Part shown: one piece after another, positions 1 through 8,835 of the stretch
Layout of the letters: the number at the start of each line of letters is the position of its first letter
Numbering within the stretch: position 1 is the first letter of the stretch
Assembly: GCA_963578475.1 (NCBI GenBank)
Contig: CAUZCL010000003.1
Location: 1 to 64,000 of the forward strand
Source: SMYC01 sp963578475
GTDB lineage: Bacteria > Acidobacteriota > Vicinamibacteria > Marinacidobacterales > SMYC01
Length of the DNA: 64,000 bases
Direction: 5' to 3'
Made by a program: the position numbers and the translations under genes
Notes under the pieces: model-generated
The model's input: only the letters and a program-made list of their open reading frames with translations
The model's database searches: none
Told to the model about the DNA's origin: nothing

Positions 1-2
1 GG

Positions 3-77
3 TACGCATCCATCGGCGAAGTGGTTGCGGCCATCGATGCGATCCAACGAGAGAACGAGGTGCCTGAGGCCGCGTAG
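3..77 (+). CDS. C-terminal fragment of an unidentified protein (left edge)
   Basis: The last 24 codons of a plus-strand reading frame enter from the left edge and stop at a TAG. The peptide reads YASIGEVVAAIDAIQ and then an acidic tail. This alternation of hydrophobic and charged residues fits a C-terminal helix. It vaguely recalls the end of methylmalonyl-CoA mutase-type proteins, but the fragment is too short to name. It converges on the broken Crp-type gene. Confidence 0.3.
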   Translation, partial: YASIGEVVAAIDAIQRENEVPEAA

Positions 78-119
78 GGTCAGGGGCATAGACCTGAAAT
101 GACCAGGAGTCACTTATGA

Positions 120-703
120 CGGTTTCAACTAATTCCTTGACATCCTCAATCGCGGTGCCGCTACCGTGAGCTTCCCCGTAGCGCTCGGCGAGCTCGAGAA
201 GCTGTTTCTCAAGTCGTGTGGGGACTCGGTGAAACACCTGCGATTCGAGACGCTCTTCGAGCCGCGAGCAACGCTGAGCGAGAAGCCCGTCGACGCGGAC
301 AGCGAGTAGTGGCCGGCTCGACAATAAGCGTTCAAAAGTGAGTCGCGGGATCGAGCGGACCTGGGTGGGCTCGAGCGCCTCGGCGTAGCTCTGCGACGGG
401 CAGGGATGGTCGTCCGCACAGAGGGGGGAACGACATTTCCCCGAACAGCTCGCCCGCCTCGAACAGGTCGAGCAGGATGACACGGCCCTCGTCCGAGAAG
501 CGCAAGACTTTGACGCGTCCTTTGGCAAGGAAGTGTACAGCCGCCGAGCGACCATCCTGAAGGGAGATGAAGTCCCCTTTTGCAAGGGTCCGCCGAGTCG
601 GCACAGAGCCCCTATGAGTCACGGCCGACAAGACTTCGTCCGCAAGGGCCGGCATACTCATCATGCGCTGGGGGACCGTCACCGTAGCCATGAAAAACAT
701 CAT
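120..703 (-). pseudogene. Crp/Fnr-type regulator, frameshifted and without its DNA-binding domain
   Basis: The first ~90 codons encode a cyclic-nucleotide-binding beta-roll, with the family's GRVKVLRFSDEGR and AGELFGEMS segments. A one-base shift in a run of six G (423-428) throws the frame. The reading resumes in another frame with ADDHPCPSQSYAEALEPT, a dimer helix (RLEERLESQVFHRVP) and LEKQLLELAERYGEAHG. The C-terminal winged helix-turn-helix that should follow is absent: the frame runs on into unrelated sequence without any recognition helix. As drawn, the gene cannot bind DNA. The homopolymer indel alone could be a sequencing error, but loss of the HTH could not. Confidence 0.6.
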
Positions 704-795
704 TGCAAGTCAAATGCCATCCTGGAAGTGACGCGTAAAACCCTAAGGAGCCACGGCTTGACCAAGAGGCACCCAAACGGAAAGTCCCGATCGAT

Positions 796-1401
796 TTACG
801 AGTCTCGCCGCCACGGCCGAAGATCGTAAATCGCGTAGAGCACGAGCCATGGATCCAGGAGGTAATCCCAAAGGTTCGAGGATTCGAGCAGGTCGAGCCG
901 ATAGGCGAGAACCGAAAGGACGATCGCGCCTAGACAGACGTGGTAGCGCCGCCACCAGGCGAGGCCCGCGGTAAACGCCAGCAAGGCTAGCAATCCGGTT
1001 GGCGCGAATCCAAGCGTGTAGGGGTCGAAAGGGCCTAACCCGAGCACCATTGGGTACAAGAAAACGCCCCCGGTCGCGACGAGCCGGAACACGAATCGCC
1101 ACTCGTCCCTCGAGCCCAAGGAAGCCCCGAGCTGCAGAGCAATCGCGCACACTAAAGCCGCCATGGAGCCAACGCTCAAATCGGACGACAGCGCTCTAAC
1201 ATAGCCAGAGAGCGGCATTCCTGAAACGGGGAGCCACGAAAGCCCGAACGCGAGGACGCCCACGAGCCAGGGCCTTCGCCAAGGGCCAAGAGCGAGCGCA
1301 CACCACACGAACAGCAGCCCGATACCCGTGAGCCCGGTTAGCGATTGAGGAGAAGCCACTCGCGGTTGAACCTCACATGAACGATACGCTCTCGGTTCCA
1401 C
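796..1401 (-). CDS. Multi-pass membrane protein, function unknown
   Basis: A protein of about 200 residues with five or six hydrophobic segments (for example LTGIGLLFVWCALAL, VGVLAFGLSWLP and LLALLAFTAGLAWW), so an inner-membrane protein. The longest frame opens with GTG and overlaps the end of the sialidase-like gene by 64 bases; a later GTG near the first membrane segment is a possible alternative start. The overlap and shared strand suggest one transcript with the sialidase-like gene, so it probably serves the same process. No catalytic motif is recognisable. Confidence 0.6.
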   Translation of the reverse strand: MEPRAYRSCEVQPRVASPQSLTGLTGIGLLFVWCALALGPWRRPWLVGVLAFGLSWLPVSGMPLSGYVRALSSDLSVGSMAALVCAIALQLGASLGSRDEWRFVFRLVATGGVFLYPMVLGLGPFDPYTLGFAPTGLLALLAFTAGLAWWRRYHVCLGAIVLSVLAYRLDLLESSNLWDYLLDPWLVLYAIYDLRPWRRDS

Positions 1402-2501
1402 GTATATAGAAGATGAAAGTCACCATTCGTGCCTTGAACGAGCCAGGGATAGGCAAATCTCGTATTCCCAGCCACGACTGGCACGGGCGGGTCGAGCACG
1501 TGGAAACTCTGCCAGCTTTGCCCACAATCGTTCGACAACGCCAAGGTCAAATGACTCCGGTCGTGCTCGCTGTCGTTGAATGCCAGCAGAAGCTCACTGT
1601 CTTGGCTTCGAAGTGCCGCGATCGCAGCGTCCGGATTACTCATTGAGGACGGCCGTGGCGCCGTCCAGTGGCGTCCGGCATCTCTGGTCTCGGTCACTAG
1701 AATCCTCGGAGGGCTTCGGCCGCTTCGCCGCATCAACGCGAGGGCTCGCTCCCCATCAAAAGGCACCACCACCGGCTGCAGCGACGAGTGCCCCCATGAG
1801 AGGCGTGTTTTTCCAACGACCCGGGCGTGTTCATCGAGACGCACCAGCTCGCCGAACTTTCCGAGGAGCTCGTGATAAACGGGCAGCCCGAGCAGCCCAT
1901 CGACGTAGTGGATTGCCGGCCCTTTCACAAGCGTGCTCAAATTGAGAAATGGCGAGGTCACGAGCCGGCTGGCCCGCGACCACGTTCTTCCATCATCAAC
2001 AGACGTTCGCGCGTTGATCGCGCTCCCCGACCAACCGCCGACGGAAACGCTCACGTAGAAAAGCCGCAATTGCCCTTCACGGTCGCGCGCAACGACGGGA
2101 TTTCCGAGCTTTCTGATGTAACGCGCTAAATCCTTCTGCGTCTCCTCCCGAGTCGTCACCTGCTGCTCCGGCCCCCAGCTACCCGTCTCCACGTCGAGCA
2201 CGGAGGAGTAAATCGCGACGTCCTTAGCACCTTCGCGACTTCCCCCATACCAGAAAGCCCGGAGGTTCCCCCCGGCGATCTCGATGGCGGTAGCACTGTG
2301 CACCGTTTCTGTGCCCCCAGAGGAAGCAAAGCCGACTTCGAATAGCGGACCGGCTATCCGAGGCGATCGCGTGCTCCGCTCGTCGACATGGAACGACGAG
2401 GCGGCCGGCGCGGTTGCGGCACGATGAAAGGCGGCAGCAAAGACAGTGATGGCGAGCGCAAGCCATGCCGCTCGGACACCGCGAGCCTCCGAACCTTGCA
2501 T
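1338..2501 (-). CDS. Sialidase-like (BNR/Asp-box) exported protein
   Basis: A 387-residue protein with an N-terminal signal or anchor (residues ~10-30, AAWLALAITVFAAAF) and a six-bladed propeller signature. Three Asp-boxes are visible: SVDDGRTWS, TRDAGRHWT and SNDCGQSWQ. An FWYGGSREG segment near residue 85 resembles the first arginine motif of GH33-like sialidases. The family removes sialic acid or related end sugars outside the cytoplasm. Exact substrate specificity cannot be read, because many members of this clan are not true sialidases. ATG start. It is followed by an overlapping membrane protein, and no sialic-acid catabolic genes are nearby. Confidence 0.75.
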   Translation of the reverse strand: MQGSEARGVRAAWLALAITVFAAAFHRAATAPAASSFHVDERSTRSPRIAGPLFEVGFASSGGTETVHSATAIEIAGGNLRAFWYGGSREGAKDVAIYSSVLDVETGSWGPEQQVTTREETQKDLARYIRKLGNPVVARDREGQLRLFYVSVSVGGWSGSAINARTSVDDGRTWSRASRLVTSPFLNLSTLVKGPAIHYVDGLLGLPVYHELLGKFGELVRLDEHARVVGKTRLSWGHSSLQPVVVPFDGERALALMRRSGRSPPRILVTETRDAGRHWTAPRPSSMSNPDAAIAALRSQDSELLLAFNDSEHDRSHLTLALSNDCGQSWQSFHVLDPPVPVVAGNTRFAYPWLVQGTNGDFHLLYTWNRERIVHVRFNREWLLLNR

Positions 2502-2722
2502 CGAGGACGAGTATAACCGCAGCCATCCCGGCAGTGGTCAAGTCCGGGAAAACTTGCTACGATGGAAATGGCCGTTCCGGTCCGCAATCCTTCCAAAATC
2601 AAATAGGGTACGAAGCTACGAGCGATGACGACGGTGCGGGTGGCTGGGTCGTTTGGATAGGCGTGTTGATCCTGGTCAATCTTCTTAGCTGGATGTTCGA
2701 CTGGTCCTTCTGGATTTATTGA
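2465..2722 (+). CDS. Possible small membrane peptide
   Basis: The frame ends with a clean transmembrane stretch (WVVWIGVLILVNLLSWMF) and an aromatic tail before TGA. The first ~35 codons lie antisense to the sialidase-like gene start and are not convincing. A real product would be only the last 30-40 residues, but no ATG, GTG or TTG is in frame at the right place. Either the start is unusual or this is the remains of a small gene. The rest of 2502-2801 shows nothing else. Confidence 0.2.
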   Translation: MPLGHREPPNLASRTSITAAIPAVVKSGKTCYDGNGRSGPQSFQNQIGYEATSDDDGAGGWVVWIGVLILVNLLSWMFDWSFWIY

Positions 2723-2801
2723 ACCGGTTAGCCCGATTTACAATCAATTAACAGCTCTAGAGCCGAGCACGAAACCGGCGCTCGAGAGAACGTTCGACTG
2801 T

Positions 2802-3331
2802 TTGCTCGCATTGTCTCTCGGGTCCTGGGCGATCCTGGGATGGGCCGCGACCGAAGCGCCGGTGACACTACCTCGCATCGCGGTCTCGGCGCTGCACCTG
2901 AGCGTAGCGCTCGCCATCGCCCGGCGCGCTCCCGTCCTCCGCGTCTGCTCGCGGGCCTCGCCTTCCGGCTTGCAGCATCGCTCGCCGCATGGCCTATCTT
3001 GACCCAAGTCCTCTTTTTCGTGGGAGCATGTATCGCCGTCACGAGCTTCTTGGCCCTCGGCGAAAACTTTGCTGTGCTTCCAGCGCTCCGCGGCGTGGTC
3101 TCCCGCGGGCCTTATGCCTATATGCGCCACCCCGCCTATGCCGGCGAGCTCGTAATGATGCTCGCGTGCCTCCTTTCTAAACCCTCGCCAATGGCACTCG
3201 CCGTGCTCCTCACGGCCGTGCCTTTCGTCGGGTTGGGCATCCTCACCGAGGAGCGTCTCCTCGAGGAGGTCGAGACCTATCGCGATTATGCATAGCAAGT
3301 TCCCTACCGCCTCGTATCCGGGATGTGGTGA
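2802..3331 (+). pseudogene. ICMT/PEMT-type membrane methyltransferase, frameshift plus in-frame TAG
   Basis: Isoprenylcysteine carboxyl methyltransferase-like family. The N-terminal membrane helices are read from 2802 (LLALSLGSWAILGW). A shift near 2940-2960 moves to the frame carrying PILTQVLFFVGACIAV and the signature RGPYAYMRHPAYAGE, where the RHP..Y motif binds S-adenosylmethionine. The ORF stops with TAG at 3293-3295 right after YRDYA. The next codons in the same frame encode QVPYRLVSGMW and a TGA at 3329-3331, which is exactly the family's usual C-terminus. Two independent lesions point to a decayed gene. Confidence 0.7.
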
Positions 3332-3416
3332 GCTCGAACGCGTGTAAATACGCGGGCGCTGCGGTAACATAGATTCATAGTCCTGCAATCTGTCGAAAGC
3401 TCGAAAACGCACGCCC

Positions 3417-4150
3417 ATGGCACTGACCGGATGTCTCGAAGACCTGAACCTTCTGGAGATTCTCCAGATCATCGCGTTCTCGAAGAAAACGGGAACGCTA
3501 AAGGTCGAGAGCACGCTCGCGAGCGGCGCCATTTTGTTCCAGGACGGGGTCGTCCTCTTTGCTTTCTCGACCTCGACCACGCCGATCGTGAGCCCGCTCG
3601 CGGGCATGACGCTCAACGAATCTCGCGCGCTCCTCCTGCAAGACGAGATTCGCATCGCGCTTCGTGAGCTCATCGCACTTCGCGAAGGGAAGTTCGAGTT
3701 CGCTCTCACCTCCGAGCCTCCGACGCATTTCGAGGGAATGGATATAACCCGCTTCCTCGTGGCGGGCGGTATCGACCCGCAGGCGCTCATGCTCAAGCTC
3801 GCGTGCGAGGAAACTCGGCGTCCGCAAGGTCGCTTTCAAACCCGCGCTCACGAAGTTCGATGACGACGAATATGCCTCAGATTTGGAGTCGTTCACAAGA
3901 ATCCCGTACACGAGCTCCATAGCTCGTGGCAGGTCCGGACAAAAGCGCGGACGAGCCCAGCGTTGCCGAGCTCAGCGACGACGTTCTCTTCGATTTCTTT
4001 AAGACCATGACGGAGCAGCTCAAAAACCCGAATCAGAGCATCGCTAGGATCGTGCTCCGTGTGGGCGCCAAACATTGCGAGCGTGCGGTTCTATTCAGCA
4101 TCAAAGGTCCTCGAGCTCTATCTCACGCGTTTTGCCGAGGCTCGCGGCTC
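3417..4150 (+). pseudogene. DUF4388-domain protein, multiply frameshifted
   Basis: It starts as a typical DUF4388 (PatA N-terminal-like) protein: LEDLNLLEILQIIAFSKKTG, then an ILFQDGVVLFA strand pair, over residues 1-130. Such proteins act in bacterial signalling and are often fused to FHA or receiver modules. The frame is lost near 3800. Coding-like sequence resumes in a second frame (KPALTKFDDDEYASDLESF) and again from about 3926 in a third (AELSDDVLFDFFKTMTEQL and RAVLFSIKG). At least two shifts are needed. The remnant runs into the convergent DUF1501 gene. A second DUF4388 gene, also broken, lies at 62.2 kb. Confidence 0.6.
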
Positions 4151-4169
4151 TGGTCGAGTAGTAGCCAGC

Positions 4170-5429
4170 CTAAAGAGACCGCTCGGCCATTACGCCGACG
4201 CTCTTGGTGCGATAGCCCGGAAAGAGGCCGCTCGTATCCTCGAGCGAGAGCGCTCTCGTGGCGACTTCGGTGAATACGTCTCGGAAATCGGTCGTTACGG
4301 GAAGGTCGCGACCTTCATAAAGGTTCCTCGGCTGGAGGCCGAGCCAATCGCCATGAACGCGCCCACCCCGCACGCCGGCGCCGAGGACCATCGTTACGGA
4401 GCCGTGTCCGTGATCCGTGCCGCCGGCACCGTTGGCAGCCACGGTTCGCCCGAACTCCGTAACAGTCAGCACGGTGACCGGCACATCCGGTCCCACATCT
4501 TCGTAAAAAGCCGCCAGCGACCCCGATAGCCGACCCAACAAATTAGCCATAGATCCCGTGGCCGCGCCTTGCCGGAAGTGCGTGTCCCATCCACTGCTCT
4601 CGACGAATGCGACGCGAACGCCGAGTCCTGACTTGAGAAGCTGCGCCAGTTGTTTCAGGGGATTCTCGCCGCGCCCTCCCGGGTAGCGTACGCCCTTGCG
4701 AGGAGGCAACGCGAGCGGATTTTGCTCGCGAAACAACGTGACGGCTCGCGACGCCTCGGTGCCGGCGGCTGCGAAGCTCGCGCTTGCGTCTTCGCGGTAG
4801 AGTTTCTCGAGCCGTTCGGCAAGTGCGCTCTCGCGGCGAGGTCGTTCGAGCGAGCCGAAATCCTCGAGTGCAATCGTGTCGCGAGCACCCGCGAGCGTGC
4901 GCGGCATTTGAGGGGTCAGTGCCACGGCGTTGAAAGGGCTCGGTGCTTCGGCGCCCGAAGGTTGCCGCCCTGAGATCTCGATGAGCGCGCGTGCCAACCA
5001 GCCATCTCGCGTCGACTTCTTTCCCGGCGTGCCCGACTCCATATAGTCCTGGGCGTCGAAGTGCGAGCGCGTCGGATCCGGCGAGCCCGTATTCACAATC
5101 ACCCCGAGTTGTCCAGCGCCATAAAGCGGGTAGAGGGGGGACAACGCGGAATGGAAAGCGAAGCCTTCCCCGAGATCCAAGGTTGGGGTCTCCCCTTTTC
5201 CCGGCTCTTCGAGCGCCAAAGCACCTCGAAGCCCGCGATATCTCTTGTCCCGATAGGGAACCACCATGTGGAGTGCGTCGGCAGCGCCTCGTTGAAACAA
5301 TACGACGAGAACGCCAGGTTTTGCACGGTCCCGCGCTTCGAGCGCTCCCCCTCCCGCACCGCCGAGCAGCAGCAGCGTGGACCCACTCATTCTCAAGAAC
5401 TCGCGCCTATCCCATCGATTCTGCATCAT
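4170..5429 (-). CDS. DUF1501 family exported protein
   Basis: A protein of about 419 residues with a twin-arginine signal (DRREFLRMSG followed by LLLLGGAGGG), so exported folded by Tat. DUF1501 proteins belong to the alkaline-phosphatase/sulfatase-like superfamily. Conserved parts are visible: LVVLFQRGAADALHMVVPY, the SHFDAQDYMESGTP block, SSGWDTHF, and TEFGRT followed by GTDHGHGSVTMVLG. It sits 21 bases after a DUF1800 gene; the two are found together in many bacteria, and their joint role is not established. Two ATG codons (5429 and 5426) are possible starts, with GGAGAG just upstream. Confidence 0.85.
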   Translation of the reverse strand: MMQNRWDRREFLRMSGSTLLLLGGAGGGALEARDRAKPGVLVVLFQRGAADALHMVVPYRDKRYRGLRGALALEEPGKGETPTLDLGEGFAFHSALSPLYPLYGAGQLGVIVNTGSPDPTRSHFDAQDYMESGTPGKKSTRDGWLARALIEISGRQPSGAEAPSPFNAVALTPQMPRTLAGARDTIALEDFGSLERPRRESALAERLEKLYREDASASFAAAGTEASRAVTLFREQNPLALPPRKGVRYPGGRGENPLKQLAQLLKSGLGVRVAFVESSGWDTHFRQGAATGSMANLLGRLSGSLAAFYEDVGPDVPVTVLTVTEFGRTVAANGAGGTDHGHGSVTMVLGAGVRGGRVHGDWLGLQPRNLYEGRDLPVTTDFRDVFTEVATRALSLEDTSGLFPGYRTKSVGVMAERSL

Positions 5430-5450
5430 CACTCGCTCTCCATCACTCTG

Positions 5451-7115
5451 CTACTGGCGCTGAAAGGCGGGGCTCGAGAGAAAAAAAGCCATCTGGTCGA
5501 CGCCGGAAAGACTCTCGTCAACAGGTAACGCCTCTGGCCGGAGCAGCACGTCGGCTGCCCAGGCTTCGAAATCCCTCGGCAGACCTCCCGGCGTCGCGCC
5601 AGGCAAATGGCCGCCCGCGAGCTCGGTCGCGAAACGGATACGCGTGAGGATGCTCCCCGCTCCGAGCCACGACGCCGCTTGCTCGTCATAGCCGGTTGGA
5701 GGTTGACACAAGTAGAGCGGCATCCCGAGCTCCGCCACCGTTCGAGCCAAAGCCGCGCCTCGCACTTTCGCCCCCGTCGCACGCAACGCGCTCGCGACGA
5801 GCTCGAGCGGCGTTTTGACCTTTTCGCTTGCCATCCCGTCTTCGACGAAGTGCTTCGAGTAGAACATCGTGCGGAGCACTTCGCGGATGTCACCTCGCGT
5901 GCGCATGAACGTCGAGGACATCTCATCTACAAGAGCGCCTCTCGGGCTGTCCGAAACGAACTTCTGAGCGAGCTTCGTCGAGACGAAACGCGCAGTCGAT
6001 GGATGGCGAGCAAGAAGCGCGATGACGGCATAGCCCTCGTGGGTCCCGCTGGCCCCATCTTCCGTATGTTTCCCGTATTCTTCGATGCGCTCGCCGAGAA
6101 TGGTCTTTACGCCATCATCGTGGGCAAGCTCGTTGAAGAAGAAGCTTCCTTCGTCCGGGAGCCTACGGAGCGCTTCAGGCATCCTCCCTCGTCCCATGCG
6201 CTCTTCGATTCTTTGCTTGACGCGCACGGCTTGTGGGCCGACGACCGACCACCCGGTGAGAGCGCGAGCCACTTCGACGACATCTTTTTGATCATAGCCG
6301 CCATCCACGCCCAAGGTGTGGAGCTCCATCAGCTCTCGCGCATAGTTCTCGTTGATGCCGCTAATCCGTAGCGCTCTCTCGTCCTCGTCACGCATAGCGC
6401 GACGCCCTCGACCACCGCGACGTCCGAGCTGCGCGCGGAGTGCCTCGCGTGGGTCGAAGCCCTCTTTCGTATTAACCCAGTTGTCGAGATAGAACAACAT
6501 CGCCGGGTGCTCGGCCGTCGCCGTGAGCAGCTCCTCGAAGCGGCCTAGAGCGTGAGGCCGTATCGCGTCGCGCTCGTAGGACGGAAGCGTCAAAAGCGTG
6601 TTCCGGTTCTTTCGCGCATAGACATTGAAGTGGTTGAACCAGAAGTCAGTCATGACTGCCTGAAGCTGTCTTTCGGAATGGACCGCCCGGTAGAGCTTGG
6701 CTTGCCAGAGCTCCCGCAGAACGAGCCCCCGGCGATCGCGCGGCGGCGGCTTCCTCTCGCCCGGTTCGTCCGAATCTCGCGCTTTGAGCATCGCTTCACG
6801 CTCCGCGCGGCTCGGTTGCGGGTATTTCCGCATCAGCTCAGTCGTGGATAGCTGCAGGTTCTCGAGCTTCTGAAGGCTCTTCAGAACCGCGCTGTCGTCG
6901 ATGCGCGCGGGCTCGAGCTGCTCTTCGAGCCAAGCCTTCGTGCCTTGGACAAGAATCGCATCCAAGTCGCCGGGTCGGGCTCCGTATGTGGCACGCGAGA
7001 GCAGGAGCCTCGCCCTCGTGACTTCATCGCCCGACGGCCCCCCCACCCCGAGCCCCGACGCCAGCAAACAAGCTGCCAGGATTAGTGCAACGAAGAGCCT
7101 TTTTTTCGCAGTCAT
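5451..7115 (-). CDS. DUF1800 family exported protein
   Basis: A 554-residue protein with an N-terminal signal (FVALILAACLLASGLGVG) and the family's hallmarks: RARLLLSRATYGARPGD near the N-terminus, DFWFNHFNVYARK in the middle and NYARELMELHTLGVDGGY (family consensus NLARELLELHTLGV), then the late YLCQPPTGYDEQAASWL. DUF1800 proteins are exported and almost always paired with DUF1501; their biochemical role is unknown. This is the first gene of a two-gene unit with DUF1501. ATG start. Length is normal and there are no lesions. Confidence 0.85.
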   Translation of the reverse strand: MTAKKRLFVALILAACLLASGLGVGGPSGDEVTRARLLLSRATYGARPGDLDAILVQGTKAWLEEQLEPARIDDSAVLKSLQKLENLQLSTTELMRKYPQPSRAEREAMLKARDSDEPGERKPPPRDRRGLVLRELWQAKLYRAVHSERQLQAVMTDFWFNHFNVYARKNRNTLLTLPSYERDAIRPHALGRFEELLTATAEHPAMLFYLDNWVNTKEGFDPREALRAQLGRRGGRGRRAMRDEDERALRISGINENYARELMELHTLGVDGGYDQKDVVEVARALTGWSVVGPQAVRVKQRIEERMGRGRMPEALRRLPDEGSFFFNELAHDDGVKTILGERIEEYGKHTEDGASGTHEGYAVIALLARHPSTARFVSTKLAQKFVSDSPRGALVDEMSSTFMRTRGDIREVLRTMFYSKHFVEDGMASEKVKTPLELVASALRATGAKVRGAALARTVAELGMPLYLCQPPTGYDEQAASWLGAGSILTRIRFATELAGGHLPGATPGGLPRDFEAWAADVLLRPEALPVDESLSGVDQMAFFLSSPAFQRQ

Positions 7116-7157
7116 GCTACTGAGACCGTGAAGAGCCTCTAAGAGTTTAAACCCGAT

Positions 7158-7631
7158 CTAACGTCCAGGCACTTTCTTTCTTGCCTTGCTTCGTGAGGGC
7201 TTACACTTTTGGCAGCGGCCAAACATCTGATGTCGGTGCGACTCGATCGCGAATCCGTAAGCGTCGGCAATCTCGTCTTGGAGCCTTTCGATTTCCGGGC
7301 TCAAGAACTCGAGAATCGTGCCGCATGCTGTACAGATCATGTGATCGTGATGGGCATGAAGAAATTTGTGCTCGAAGCGAGTGAGGCCGTCTCTGAGCTC
7401 GATCGCCTCCGCGAGCTGCGCGTCCACGAAGACTTTCAAGGCACGGTAAATCGTCGTTCGCCCTATACGGGGATTCTTTCTGCGAATGACGCGATAGAGA
7501 TCATCCACGGTCATGTGACCGCTCGTCTCGAGAAAATGCCGCAGCACGACGACCCGCTGCTTCGAGTGTTTCAGACCGTGCTTGGTTAGATAATCGTCGA
7601 GGACTTTGAACTCCTCGCGCAGTTCATCCAT
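7158..7631 (-). CDS. Fur-family metal or peroxide-responsive repressor
   Basis: 157 residues, usual Fur length. The winged helix (residues ~15-85) includes HSKQRVVVLRHFL and RIGRTTIYRALKVF, the recognition helix region. The dimerisation domain has the metal ligands in HAHHDHMICTACG and a second CQKC pair, so a structural Zn(Cys)4 site is likely. The sequence does not separate Fur, PerR and Zur roles. It lies 12 bases after a bacilliredoxin gene on the same strand, which favours a redox or peroxide role by association. The C-terminus is rich in Lys/Arg. ATG start. Confidence 0.85.
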   Translation of the reverse strand: MDELREEFKVLDDYLTKHGLKHSKQRVVVLRHFLETSGHMTVDDLYRVIRRKNPRIGRTTIYRALKVFVDAQLAEAIELRDGLTRFEHKFLHAHHDHMICTACGTILEFLSPEIERLQDEIADAYGFAIESHRHQMFGRCQKCKPSRSKARKKVPGR

Positions 7632-7642
7632 GGCTGCCTATC

Positions 7643-7966
7643 TTAGTCGAAATCAACGGCTTCGATCGCTTCTGCGGTGACGCGGGAATGGGAGCCATGC
7701 CAGACGACTTCGCCATCGCGAAGCACGAGCAATTGCGGGGACTCGTGTCGGATTCCGGTCTTTTCCTCGATGTAGTCGGAGACGGCCCGAGCACCGAGAA
7801 CCTCGACTTTATAGATGCACCGGTCTGGGTGCTCCAGAAGGAACCTCTCGACTTCGGCGTGAGCGCGGGCGCTGATCCCGCACGTTGCGCTGTGTTTAAA
7901 AACGATCGCGAGCGGTTCGTCGAGCAAGCGGTCGAACGCTTCGTTCTCGTTCAGTGATTCCAGCAC
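7643..7966 (-). CDS. YtxJ/BrxC-type monothiol bacilliredoxin
   Basis: About 108 residues with a thioredoxin fold. The single redox cysteine is in FKHSATCGISARAH (the family's FKHSttCpIS), and the cis-proline region reads RHESPQLLVLRDGEVVWHGSHS. In bacillithiol-using bacteria such proteins reduce bacillithiol-mixed disulfides. GTG at 7966 is preceded by AGGAG and agrees with homologue length; TTG at 7984 is the longer alternative. It is followed by a Fur-family gene, suggesting a small redox-stress unit. It implies that this organism makes or uses bacillithiol, although no bsh genes are in the window. Confidence 0.8.
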   Translation of the reverse strand: MLESLNENEAFDRLLDEPLAIVFKHSATCGISARAHAEVERFLLEHPDRCIYKVEVLGARAVSDYIEEKTGIRHESPQLLVLRDGEVVWHGSHSRVTAEAIEAVDFD

Positions 7967-7994
7967 GCTCCTATCTTGGCGCAATCCTTGGCGC

Positions 7995-8025
7995 TTGACA
8001 AAGCGCGCCCGACAGTCTTAATAAT
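7995..8025 (+). promoter_or_regulatory. Sigma-70-type promoter for the gene at 8043
   Basis: TTGACA (7995-8000) is a perfect -35. It is followed at 17-19 bases by the AT-rich block TTAATAAT, which offers -10 choices (TAATAA or AATAAT). This is the only AT-rich stretch between the divergent bacilliredoxin gene and the next gene, which has a GGAGG ribosome site. Its activity is inferred. Confidence 0.5.
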
Positions 8026-8042
8026 GGCGCCCGGAGGACGAC

Positions 8043-8519
8043 ATGAAGCGTTGGCTCTTAGGCTCGATATTGTTGCTTCTCGTCGGCAGTGCCTGCTACT
8101 TTTTCGGCTATGCGCGCGGTAGCGCCGCGATCGCTCCCGAGGAGCGAGAGGCGCTCGAGCGCGCGTTCGCGCGCTCGATGCGCGGGGTCGTTCTGGAAGG
8201 CTCGTTCACCGTCGACGGCTCCGAGCGCGGAGCTTCGACCGAGCGCTACTCGGTTCAGAGCGTCGAAAAAGTCGGCGGCGACATCTGGCTCTTCCACGCG
8301 CGGCTCCAGTTCGGCGAGACCGACGTAACCTTGCCCGTCCCCGTAAAGCTTCTATGGGCGGGAGACACGCCCGTTGTGAGCCTCACGGACGCCTCCATAC
8401 CGGGACTCGGCACTTATTCCGCCCGCCTCGTATTCTTCCGCGATCGTTATGCAGGGCTCTGGTCCAACCCGCGCACGGGCGGACATCAGTTCGGAAAAAT
8501 CATCCGCGAGAACGATTGA
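8043..8519 (+). CDS. Membrane-anchored extracytoplasmic protein, unknown function
   Basis: 158 residues. A single hydrophobic N-terminal segment (WLLGSILLLLVGSACYFFGYARG) acts as a signal anchor; a cysteine inside it could be a lipobox but the context is poor. The rest is a beta-rich soluble domain with a GSFTVDG strand early and FFRDRYAGLWS, GGHQFGKI at the end. ATG follows CCGGAGGACGAC, a good ribosome site, and a strong promoter lies upstream. I do not recognise a functional family. It is a single-gene unit. Confidence 0.7.
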   Translation: MKRWLLGSILLLLVGSACYFFGYARGSAAIAPEEREALERAFARSMRGVVLEGSFTVDGSERGASTERYSVQSVEKVGGDIWLFHARLQFGETDVTLPVPVKLLWAGDTPVVSLTDASIPGLGTYSARLVFFRDRYAGLWSNPRTGGHQFGKIIREND

Positions 8520-8835
8520 GCCCACGCGCAACGTCGACGTCATCCCTTTGGCATCAGCATCCACAAACCACAACTAAATCAATAGTTTGAGTAGAATCGG
8601 CGGGTCCATCGGCAAGATTGTTTCCTAGCATTGTTTCGCTTGCTTTGCCCCTCTATCAAGTGTAGGTTAATGTAGTTCTGAAGGTAAAGGATTAGATGTA
8701 TCTGGGCGGCCGCCGGTCTCTCTTCATATGCGGCAGCCCGGGTGACCCTGGTCCAACCATCTCTTCCGGGGTCTCGGCGTCGGCCCCGCCCACTCGAGTG
8801 CACCAACGATACAGGATCTATTTAAGGAGGATCAC
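8520..8835. other. Intergenic region upstream of the aminotransferase pair
   Basis: 316 bases with no convincing gene. The centre is unusually AT-rich for this window (8570-8700), which fits a promoter region for the aminotransferases. The only clear site is the strong ribosome-binding sequence TAAGGAGGATCAC just before the ATG at 8836. I saw no hairpin or riboswitch. Confidence 0.5.

Noticed and set aside
129..419. Minus-strand ORF rich in Arg, Pro and Ser
   Set aside because: It is a shadow frame of the broken Crp-type gene. The meaningful reading in this stretch is the neighbouring frame with RLEERLESQVFHRVP.
4170..7115. DUF1501/DUF1800 pair as an unknown system of special novelty
   Set aside because: The pair is widespread and already catalogued as co-occurring. 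Its function is unknown, but nothing here departs from the usual arrangement.
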